Of a stretch of 30,500 bases of DNA, positions 10,160 through 22,100 are shown in pieces. This DNA comes from Chrysomallon squamiferum (lineage: Eukaryota; Mollusca; Gastropoda; Neomphalida; Peltospiridae): contig CM022666.1 of NCBI GenBank assembly GCA_012295275.1, positions 9,012,423 through 9,042,922 of the forward strand, in the 5' to 3' direction. A program made the position numbers and the translations under genes. The notes under the pieces are model-generated. The model did not search any database. It was not told the DNA's origin and saw only the letters and a list, made by a program, of their open reading frames with translations. The number at the start of each line of letters is the position of its first letter. Within the stretch, counting starts at the first letter, position 1.

Positions 10160-13100
10160 AATAATAAAATAATAATAATAATAATAATAATAAACACATC
10201 TTCAATTTAGTGCAAAATGAATTCACTAAGATAGGGATGAAGAATATTTCTAATCATATCGCTATGGTAACTAACCCGTAATGACTCCTGGAAGGATGCT
10301 GCCTGATACTGAGCGTACTTGGCAACGCTGGTGTGACTACGACTACTGTCACAGTGCCAAACTTTATTTCCCCACGCATCAACATTCTCATCAGGAGCCT
10401 GTTGTTTCTGAAAAATAAAACAAATATCTTATTTATTACTTAATTTCCTTTTTTTTATGTCTTTATATTTTCCACTTTTTCCATGTTTTTCTTTTTTTTC
10501 TTTTATTATATACTAAAAAAAAAAATTAAAAAATTAAAAATTAATTACAATAAAATAAAAAAATAAAATAAAATAAAAATAAAACAGTCAGTTAAAAAAG
10601 ATACATAACTTAGGATAAACATTTTTTTATTCATATTTTTTTTGTATTATATTTGTGCTAAAAATCAATATAAAAAATATCCTCAGAAACAACTGAAAAA
10701 TAATTACAGTTGTTAAAAATTATGGTTATTATTATTTTTAAAATAATGATAATGATAATGATAACAATAAATAAATAAACAAATAATAGTATGTTGGTTT
10801 TCTTAGGTTTTATTTTTTTTACCTGAGTCCTAACTTCTACTGGATGATCTGGATTTGCTTCAACTAAAGTTTTTGTTGAAAACAGTCCAAGATCTAGAGG
10901 AAGAAAAAAAAAAGTTATTAAATAATTATAAATTAATAAAACCTGATATTGCAGAACAGCAAAATTAATCATCCACAGTTATAAAAAATATATATATACT
11001 ACGATATACACTTTCGTAGCATCATCATAAATGTATAATAATATATCAATGTTATCCATGTTTTCAAAAACCTAATTCAGTTAACACAATTACCACATGG
11101 TGCAAAATAAAGACTTTAATTAACAAACATTGCCAAGTATTTTTTTATTGTATTTTATTTAAACATTCTGTGTAAGAAAAATTATCTTAATACAAAAGTA
11201 AAAATAACTGGAAATTTTTTTTTTTAAATATGGAAACAACCACCAAAACAAACAAATACATGAGTAAGTTTTAAAACAAAAGCAGGGCATTACATACCTA
11301 ACTTGAGTGCTCCTGCTAAACCTCTGATGACTACGACAGGTTGAGAATGACAGTACTGCATCAGTTCAGGTGAAAATGCATCTCTCTTGCTTTCCAGCTG
11401 TTTAAATAAAATATGAAATATTTCTACACACACACACACACATGGAGGGAGAGAGAGACATGCACATACATATTCAGATTATTTCCACAAGAAGACATGT
11501 AAAATGTTTTCTTTGCTACCCATAGATTTCAAAATATTAAAAATATTATAACAATAAAACCTTCATTATGATTCAGAAGGAAGTACTTCTTATTAAAACA
11601 GGCAGGTAGCTGTGGATTTGTAACCATTATTAGACAGTGCAGTTCTTTCAATACATTCTGTGTGCCTAAGCATAAAGTTATAATGAACATTCTGTCCTGT
11701 GTTGCTTTTGGAATAACAGCTGTACAAGTTTCAGAGAAAATTACTCAATTCTAAAATTTTATTATTATTCACATTTTTGACAATTAAATTTTAGTGACTA
11801 TTAACAAGTTAGCAAGTTTGTATTAGAATTTCATATTAATCTTTACAGATGAAAAGAAAATGAAAAATACATTTTAACACTTACCAGTCATTGTAAGTTT
11901 ATATGCAAGTAGGTAGCTAATCAAAATACAGATGATATTTTATTCATTCTATTAAATGACACTGTCACACAGTATGACATTTATTTCATGTATTAAATAA
12001 TATTATATTTATACTTACATATACACTAGGTGTTGGAGGATTCAGATTCTCTTTAGTAAGAGGGGGATATGGAGGTAGAGGAGGGCGAGGCACAGGCAGC
12101 AAATCATGGAAAACACCACTTCTTCCTGAAATGAGAAAATACATATATATTTGCAATGGAAACAATCCAAAATATAATATTCATAACTAATGATGATGAT
12201 GATAATCAGAATCAAAAGTGAAAACATAATGAATGAACGTGTAAATTAAAAATATTTTGCTATCAAAGTTAAGATAGAGAATGAACATTTTTAAACAAAA
12301 TTTGGCTGACTGACTCCAACACACAAACAAATTGATATCTCCATATTACAAAATAACAATAACAATAATAATAATAATAATAAAAGTAACAAAAATAATA
12401 ATTTAAAAAAATGTCACCTCTTCCTTTACAAGCAGCAATGATTTCACTTCCTGACATGGAGACTGACAGCTGTGGTACATGTTTGACCTCCTGCTGCAGG
12501 ACGGGCTCCGTTTTCTCCATCTTCAGGAGACAGACATACTCCTTATGTCCTTCATTCTCATTCTTCACTTTACTCACTTTCCCAGCAGCTGTAGCAGCAG
12601 CAGTGTCAGCACTACAACTACTACCATTTTCTGTTTTCAAACAGCCTGCCTGAGTGGCTGCTTGATCTGATCTGGAATGTACAGATAAAGCACTGTTGGC
12701 AGAAGACATTGTGTCACCAGCAGATGATGTAGTGTTAATGTTTGCACAAGACACGTTGCTAGGCAACGAGGTGGACAATTTGCCAGACACAGAGGTAGGT
12801 GTCTGCTGAACATTCTGACTAGATGATGATGGCATCGATGACGATGATGATGTTTTCTTGTCTGTAGGCTCATGACTGAACTGGGCCAGTAGGTCCTCCG
12901 CTATCGAGGTAGCGATGTCCTGATGAGAGAGGAATTCTGAGAGATCTGAGTCACTCACTGCACTTCCACTTAGAGCATGTAAATCTTTAGACAGATTGCT
13001 GTCTGAGATCAAGGGATTGAGACGAGATGCTGTTGTCTGCCCTTGCTGCCATGCTGCTGCACTGGACAGAGATGGATGTGATGGTGGAGGCAGCTGATGC

Positions 13101-16100
13101 CCCGCTGCACCAAAACCCTGAGATGCTTGAGAAGTGTTCATTGGAATGTTGGCATGCGGAGGTAGATTTCCTGACGGGACAGGCACTCCGCTGGGCAGGC
13201 CAAATCGCTGACCCATGCTTTTCAAGCTTTGACCTTGACTCATGCTTGGTAGCTGCCCTTGTAAGCCAGGCAATCCTGTGACATTAGTTCCACCTTTAAA
13301 CAGCAACAAAATCAGATTTAACTGAGAGAAAAAAATTGTCCCAGAATAAAAGAATAAATGTGCTGTCATAGACCTTTCAATTTTTTTTACATAAATTCTG
13401 ATTGTGTTATTAGTTTACTGAAAAAAATATGTCAACTTTCAAACATTATTATGATTTTATTTAAAATAAATTTAAGATAAAGGTGATGTTACAAAAAGAT
13501 GCTCTTTTTGAGATCTTAAATCATAGGAGAATTGTAATACATATTCAGTTTCTGTTAGTTGTTGACCAATTAAGACTTGAAGAAATGTTTTCCAGATGCC
13601 GGGGCAAAATAATGCAAAATATAATTCTATCTTGTAACCTGGTATAGAGTTAGGTAATCATATGTAAAGTATAGAGTCTGGTTCTTTATGAAGAATAAAT
13701 ATGGAGTTAGGTTATCAAATATAAAGTATAATGATATATCACAGAGACTGATATCTGTGTCAGAACATCACAATCCATAATGATTGCCAACTAAGTATTT
13801 CTTACTGCTCAGTGGCAGATCAATGTCTGAACTCTGTAACTTGTACCTGAAGTTTCAAATGCTCAACAGGAAAAGATAACTTTAAAAAAGCATTAATTAT
13901 CCAAAAAGTTACCTGGCACACCAGCTCCCCCTACTGGTGAGTGGAGTGGTGATGGTGACATGCCATGCTGTGGTCCAGTCACCTGACCAGGATGAGGCAA
14001 TCCGATTGGAGGAACATGTGATCCCTAAAAATAAGTTTTCAATACACATTAAAACATTTATTTATTTGTTTCTTTCTTTCTTTGTCTGCATGTTAGCTTA
14101 CACATTCAAGACATACAAATCAAAAGATCATACACATGTTAATACTCAAAAAAATAATAATAATAATAATTTCAACCTTCAGCCATGCTTACAATGTAAC
14201 TTTTAATACCTGTTGTTGTTGCTGCTGCTGCATCTTGAGGTGTTGTTGTTGGAGGTAATACTGTTGTGAAAGCTGTTTGAATAACTGCTGCTGCTGGGGA
14301 TTCAGATTAGCCTACAAATAAACAAACATGGATTAATGTAAATTAGGATTAACAGACATGGTGTTAAATAAATTAGGATTAACAGACACGGTGTCAAATA
14401 ATTAGGATTAACAGACATCAAGTAAAATAAAATAGGATTAACAGACATGGATTATCATAAATCAGGATTAAATAACATGGATTAACATTTATAATATTTA
14501 CAGACTGACAGACATTCACAGACTTACCTGATTCTGTCTAAGAAGCTGAAATAACATCAACTGCTCATGAGTTAGAAACTGAGGAGCCTGGGGCATGGGG
14601 GGTGGGGTAAGTACATCAGGTACTTCTGATGAAGCCTGAGGAATGAAACAAATTGTTCATTTTCAACCATCTTGTTATTTGTACATTAAATAATAAATAT
14701 TAAATAACAATAACAAAAACAGTAACAATAAAAAAAATAAAAAAAATAATAAACAATTAAATTATAAAAAGTAATAGTATGAAACTCAGCAGCAAAAATA
14801 TCTGTGGATTACTGGCATTTAGGTCACTTGTTGAATCAACTGTAAATACCTGAGTTGATAATTTAATTTTATATACTTTTTCAATGCAATGCATCACCAA
14901 AACTGATAAATGAAAAATGAACTACAATTATTTTTTTTTTTCAGTCCAAACTTTGTCATGTTATTTTTGCTCAAGAATTTAATTTTTTATTCTTCTAATT
15001 TTTAAAAAAAATAAATAAAAGATTTTAAGAAGAACAAGCATGCAATTTAGGTACTTAAGTAATAAATCAATGGAACAAATAAGCAATATTTCACATTTTG
15101 ACAATGAATAAATGGTTGGGTTAATGACACCACTGTACAAAAAAAAAAACACAAAAAAACTATCAAATAAATTTTGAAAATCGGCTGTCGGATGCCATTC
15201 TATAGTGTTCATAAAAAAAATGATAGAATGCAGTAAAATAAATTGGTATAAAAATCTGATTTACAGTATGTTAAACTATATACATTATAATAAATATAAA
15301 ATATTAAAACATTTATCACATACGTTTTTTAAAACATATAATAGAAAGCTGATTATGTTATAAAAAAATAAAACAAGCAATCTTACTCGTTTTCTTCCTT
15401 TCATCTTCTTCTTCTTCTCTTCATCCATATTGTCGACATCTGGTCCAAAACTTGACACTAGGCCTGTTTGTGACTGCTGACCACCAGATATGTCTCTAGG
15501 ACTCAGGACATCCTTAACAGGCTGACCAACAGGTCCAATATGTGACTGACCACTACTTCCGATGTTTGATCTCTCCTGATGCTGAAACTGTTACAGGTTC
15601 TAATACATAACAATATTCTAGTTCTGGATTTTCTGTTAGTTTTTTGTACTACCTGGAACATCAGTATTCTCTTATTTTCTAGTTACTAACAATTTCAAAA
15701 CTACCAACAGGTATATTCCGTATCTAACAAATAAAACAATACCACATGGCTGGTCAGTATTATTTCATTCTCGTAGTTATTTAGTAACTGAATTATACAT
15801 TCATGTTTCAAAATTAATGAGTGCTCTCTCAAATTAGTAAGTATTAAAAACCTGCTGAAGACTAAAACACCTTATTTATTCTTGAATGTTTCTTATAGCA
15901 ATATATTAACTGCTTGATTAAATTAAAACTAAAAATTTTAAAACAAAAAAGAAAAAACAAAATTACATTAACTTGTTACAAAAGTCCCATTTAAAAAAAG
16001 TTTTGAAGATCCTAACAAATTTGATTTTTCTTCTCTTTTGTGCCCAACTATAAATTTAAATCTGTCATATAATAATGTATGTTAATCCACAAATACACAT

Positions 16101-19100
16101 AAACACTCTCCCTCATTGTTTCTGCCTCTTTTCCTTCCCTTTCTCACCCCTTTTCTCCTCATGCAACCTACCTGTGGTCCAATACCTGAATTCTGTCTAG
16201 ATGTGAGTTCAGCTGGAATTGGTAGTCTCCAGGCTTCTTCTATACTGGGCAGTGTTCGCGGTCTGCACAAACAAACAAACAAAATTAAATTAATTTAGAA
16301 AGACCAACCGACTCTGATAACCTTTTAAACTAGACTAATGAACTCTAACAAACATCAAAATCATTAGTAAGTCAAACAGTGAACGTTCGATAACCTGCAT
16401 TACAATACTCATAAAATGTAACAGAAATTTTTAATATAAAACCCCAACAGAAACAGCTGAAATTCTTTGACTGAACATTTGTTTGACATTTCAGTATATT
16501 AGAATTTTTAATATAAAACCAGAAAAATCCCAAAATTATCAGACTAAAATTTATTTGAAATTTCAATATATTAGAAAAATATTTTTAAAATTTCAGTGTA
16601 TTAAAAAATATACCATAAATTTTCCCAATATAAAACATTAAAATTAAAATGTAATCAAAACTACCACAACAACAACAATTACTACTACTACTACAAGTAT
16701 TACTTCTTTATGTTAAATGACAGTATTTGGAAATTTCTTGATCAGCTTTTAATAACAAAAATAACAAAATTAGTAATTGTGAAAAACATAACAAAATGAA
16801 TTGACCTACTTGTTTTGAAAATGTTGCATGGGTATGTTGTTTAAATTCTGCTGCAAAAATTTTATCTTGGAAGCTAGATTTGTATTAATATGAGCTGAAA
16901 CGAGAGAGAGAGAGAGAAAGAACAAATTATATATATAATGTGTGCCATACTGGGTTTTTTTTAAAAAGAAGGAATAAAAACAATAATAAAATTTAAAAAG
17001 TTTTAATACTGTAATTCATCTAACTAGTTACACTTTAAATTAAAAAAAAAAAATTATTTTCATTCATATTCTTGGTTTTCTTTTGCTTTATCTTTTTTTC
17101 TTTTTTTTAAAATCTTTTTTAAGGTAGAAAAAGGGGGAAAAGGTAATTTCTTTATTTTTCAGTTTAATTACTATTTTCTCAAATACTGTAGGAAAAAAGA
17201 AAAAGAATATAACTTGTGGTCTTTTCTGTGGGAAGGGATGGAGCTTAACAACTTTAGCATTTGTATTTCCTTGTATTTTTTATTTTATCTTATCAATATT
17301 TTAAAATTCAAAAGGTAGACAGAATAACCATCATAATTTGTGGTATATACAAGTGGCATTGAGGTATAGACCTTGGTCACGACTAATTATAATAATACCT
17401 TTATTTCTAACATCATCATCATCATCATCGTCATTCTCATTAATTGTAATGATACCTTTATTTCTAGTAGCATTAAGGTAACAGGTGAGGGCGTCTCCTG
17501 GTTGGTTACAGGTTTCGTAGAGGATGCCGAGGTCGGTCCAGGCTGCAGAGTGTGATTTGTCTAGTTGTACTGCACATATGTAGGCCTGCAGAGCATCCAT
17601 CGGCTGCGACTGCTGCTGATAGAGCACTCTGAAATCACACATCAGTTATATTTACATCCCTCTGTCTCATTTTCTATTTCCATCCCAAGTCTTTCTTTTC
17701 CTTATTCTTTTTCTGTTTCTCTGTATTTCTCTGATTTTCTAAAACACTCCCAATTACACTCTGAATCTCAATGTAGGTTTGTATTTCTCTCTCTCTACTT
17801 TCTTTCTCTCTTTTACTCTCTCTCTCCACTTCTTTGTTATTTTATCCCCCTCATCTTTCTTTCTCATTTTCTCACAAATAAAGGAATTAAGCTGTACAAA
17901 TTGCAGTTAATACCTAAGAACTGGTTTTAAATATTTCAGATATAATACCTACTTATATACATCATAGTTGTGTTAGTAGAGACAGGGGGAACATTAATAT
18001 CAAAAGAAAACTTTTTTGTCTTCTTTTTAACTCATTACAAAAATAATTATAATAATAAAATTATTGTAACACATTTGCCTACATCAATCTTATTAAAATA
18101 TTCAAAAATGTATTTAAATCTTTTTTATTTTTTTATTTTAAATAAATTATTTAACTAAGTATTTTATATAACAGTGCTATTAATCGGAGGCCACATTCTT
18201 AAAAAAAAACTCAGTATGTAACAAAATCATACATTTGAAACTTCTTTTAAATTTTTTTTATTCATATTTCATGACTTTATTTAACAACCACATAAAAATC
18301 AAGCAATGTATTTTAAAATTAACATTCCATACAAAATTAATCATGACGATGATGATGATTATTATTATTATTATTACTGCTGCTGCTGCTGTTGTTGTTG
18401 TTAGTATTGTTTTATTATTCTTGTTTTGTTGTTGTTATTATTGTCGTTATTATCATAATCATCATCATCATCATCATCATCATTATTATATAATTAATAT
18501 TAATCTTATTGTGAAACATTAAAAAAAAGCTTGTTAATAATAAACATTTATTAAAAATTTTTAAAATATTTTCTTTATTATTATATTTCATTTTTCACAG
18601 CCTTTTTAGAATGATAAATTCTAAAGATTTTTTTTTTTTTTTTTTTTTTTTTTAATAAAAAGTCAAATACATTCATCATTTTTTAAACAAAAATATCTTA
18701 TAAGAATAAAATTAAGACGGCACACAAATGTATTTTATATTTCCATTTTACTTCCTTGTATTTTCTATCTTGGTTACATTTGATACTAGTAACACTACAC
18801 ATTTTAATCAACACAATTCTTTCACAAGACAGAAAGAATTAGTTTAATAACTATACTATTTCCGTCACTGAAAAACTGACTGGGTTTAAGAATATTTTCA
18901 GCCATAATGTAAACTAATAATACTATTTTCATTTCTTTTAGATTTAAAATATCTCCCAGTTTAATTTATTTTTAAATTAACTGTTTGGAATTTATGAAAG
19001 TACATATCAATATATTTCTTCGCACACTAACAATTATGCTCAACATATTTTAAAACTGATTTTTTCATATTATTTTTTTAAAATATTTTATTTCTTTCTC

Positions 19101-22100
19101 TCTCTTTCTTTATAAATATATGGGTTGTTTTTTTTATTACATTTTTATTATTCATTTATTATAATTATTATAATTTTTATTTTTTTATTATATTTTGACA
19201 ACAGTAATACAAAAGACAAATATGCTTTTACATAATTTGTTTACTTGTTTAGTTGAAAACTATATACATTCCTTCTGTATATTAGAACAGACAGATATGC
19301 ATAAACACATGCCCACACAAGCACGCAGGCACGCACGCATGCACCCACACACACGCAAGTATATATACACACATACATTCACGTGTGTGGGATATATTAT
19401 ATGCAATGATGACAGAAGAGAAAGCAATGAAGTGCCTACCCTATCGAGCACCACGTATCAGCATTAGCCTCAGATTTGTCAATTGACTGCCGATAGGACA
19501 GGAATGCATCGTGAACCTTGCCTAAACTTGAATAACACCTGAAAGTATATTAATGAATAACAAGTTAATGAATAATCAAGGAATATTTTATGAATAATCA
19601 GTGATCAAAGAAAACTTAATGAATAATCAGTGAATACTTATAATAATTATGAATAGTAATGAATAATGACTATGATAAGAATATTAATTAATAAATTAGT
19701 AGGTAACTAATGAAAAAAGAGCAAGGTAATAAAGTAAGTAAATTATGAATAAATCTGTGAATAACTAATGAATGATTGTGGTAACAATAAAATTAATAAA
19801 TTATAAATAATAAATGAGAATAACAAGTGAGATGCAAGTGAATAAAATATGATATATGAACAAATGAATAAAAAACAAAAAACTTTGTAAATCTTTCATG
19901 TCTCTGGGAAAACACTTTTTTAAAATAAAAATTACCAAATATACATTTAATTTTTTTTCAATTTTTTTTTTAAAATTACTGTAAACACAATCTACTTTTA
20001 AAAAGGAATGAAAATTGAAAGAAATATCTAATATTTTCTTTAATCAGCAGGTAATTTGTTTTAACAAACGACACCTGCATAACAGGTTTTACATCTGACT
20101 TAATGAGATGAAGATAACCCAGTCTAAAGTTACTGTTTCTTTCTGATATTGAAATCACAACCCCTTCTTTTAATGATGACACCTGCATAACACCTGTTTT
20201 ACACCTGTTTACACCTATCATACCTGCCAAGAAGGTACCAAGTCTGACCATTACTGGCGTCAAGCTCCAACGATTTCTGTAAATACTGAACTGCCTTTGC
20301 TTCACGGATCTGTTTCTCTCCTAACTGAGTGGTCGTGTGATAAAGCCAACCTAATAAACATGAAAAAAAATAAAATACTAATAATAATAAAACAAAGTAA
20401 AATAATTATAATTATAATGTAATAAATATTTAAAAGAAAAAAGAAAAAGATCATAAAAATAAAATACAAAATAAAATTAAACGAAAAAACAAATAAGATA
20501 AATTTAAAAATATACATTTTTGTTTATATAGCTATAATATTAAATTAAACATATTGTAAGTAAGGTAAAATATATTTTTAAAATTAAAAAATAAAAATTT
20601 GTGTGTCTGTGTGAATGTGTGTGACAGAAAGAGACAGAAATACAATTTAGTGTTTGTTTTACTAACAATTTCTTTATATTTCAAAAATCAAATTAATGAT
20701 GTGACACTAAACAAAAAATGTTAACATTTAATGATCTGATACAGTACAAGATGCAGTTTGATATATAACATAATTACAACTTAAACTACTTATTCAGAAA
20801 CTGTAAACTAAACTAAATACTTCCTTGTTTCTAGTTGTAAGAATGGAAAAACAAAATTATAATAATTATTATTTAATTATAAACAAACCTGAATGGGTTG
20901 GTATAAAATAAGATACCGGTACTCTTTAGTGAAGTGTATAAATTACACCCAGTCAATTGTTATATCATTATAATAATAATTAATAATTTTGAAAAATCAG
21001 AAAGTGTAATATTAACAGTACGTGATACACAAGCAGTAGCTACATACGTGATATGAAACCAACAGCCCAACACTATCACAGCTACATGCTTTGTAGTATT
21101 ATGTAGGTCAACCAATATTGATCGATAAATCGGAAGAAAAATAAACTGGGGCTGTCTGGCCTAATTTAGCAACTGCAGTAGCAACCTGGCCGTATGCCAG
21201 CCTCTTTTTGACTTGAACAGATGTAAGAGAAATTGCTCAGTTCTAGGTGTTTGTATGTATACCTGGCTTTGTTCAGATCAGGACATGTAACAGACTCAGA
21301 CACAGATATTATATTGATTATGCTAATTCTGGATTTACATATTTACATTATGTAAGTCTAGACAGTTTATCTATTAAGTAAAGACTGCAAAGAGATTTTT
21401 AAAAAATAGCTGTCTGACTGTCTGACTGGCTGCCCATCTGGCTGTTTGTCTGTCTTGTAATGTGTATTCTTAACAAATAAGAAACTTGTTCAGGAAATAA
21501 TAAATTAATTTATAAATACTATTTTAGAAGGAGCTATATATCTAGGAATGTGTGAACAACTGTATAATTTAAATTTATAAAAAAAAAAAAAAACTGACAT
21601 TATTTTACATAATTTTCATTATATTGTTAGTTTATCAATTCATACATGCCAGGTTCCAAACTCAAAAGAATAAATATTAAAATCAATCAGACTAAAAGAA
21701 AATTCCAAAAAAGTGAATTACAAGTACCTGGAAATTCAGCAATCAAAGAATGAAGGTTTTTCAGTTCAAATCATGAAAATAGCAAACATTTTCTTTATTT
21801 AAATAAAATCAACTTTCACATTCTGATGCACAATTTCATCTGACTTTGCTATTCTAATACAAAATCATAAATCCACTCCCTTTTCACTCAACCTGCATAT
21901 TAATTACTAATGACAAACAGTACGTAAATATGTTGTCTTACACACACTTGTTTATCGTGAAGAAAACAGATATGACATAAATCAGAAATGCAGAAACCAT
22001 GGTGATTCTGAAGATTCTGGCAAATGTTATGTTTTAATTTACATATTCTCCATTTCATGACGTTAATCTAACATAACGATTACCATTTCAAACTTAAATC

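Larger units (their letters stand above)
17629..19439. other. Intron e-f
   Basis: 1811 bp. A CT-rich tract at 17655-17870 supports open frames on the plus strand that are low-complexity and not accepted. Compound trinucleotide repeats at 18347-18485, a T26 run at 18628-18653, and a CA/GCAC-rich patch at 19290-19390 near the exon e donor. Confidence 0.75.

Noticed and set aside
10032-10226. Hydrophobic minus-strand peptide frame
   Set aside because: A run of Ile, Phe, Leu and Tyr encoded by AAAT repeats; the appearance of a membrane segment is an artefact of composition.
12269-12417. Extension of exon m's frame past its donor to a stop at 12269
   Set aside because: The extension is Tyr/Phe/Cys-rich translation of an ATA repeat. 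The GTGACA donor and frame continuity into exon n show that it is intron.
12411-13281. Several plus-strand and other-frame open frames across exon m
   Set aside because: Shadows of the 876-bp linker exon, whose frame is fixed by UTX homology at its 3' end and by phase at both splice sites.
17565-17930. 121-codon plus-strand open frame
   Set aside because: Its first part is the antisense of exon f, and the rest is a CT-rich low-complexity tract (Ser, Phe, Leu).
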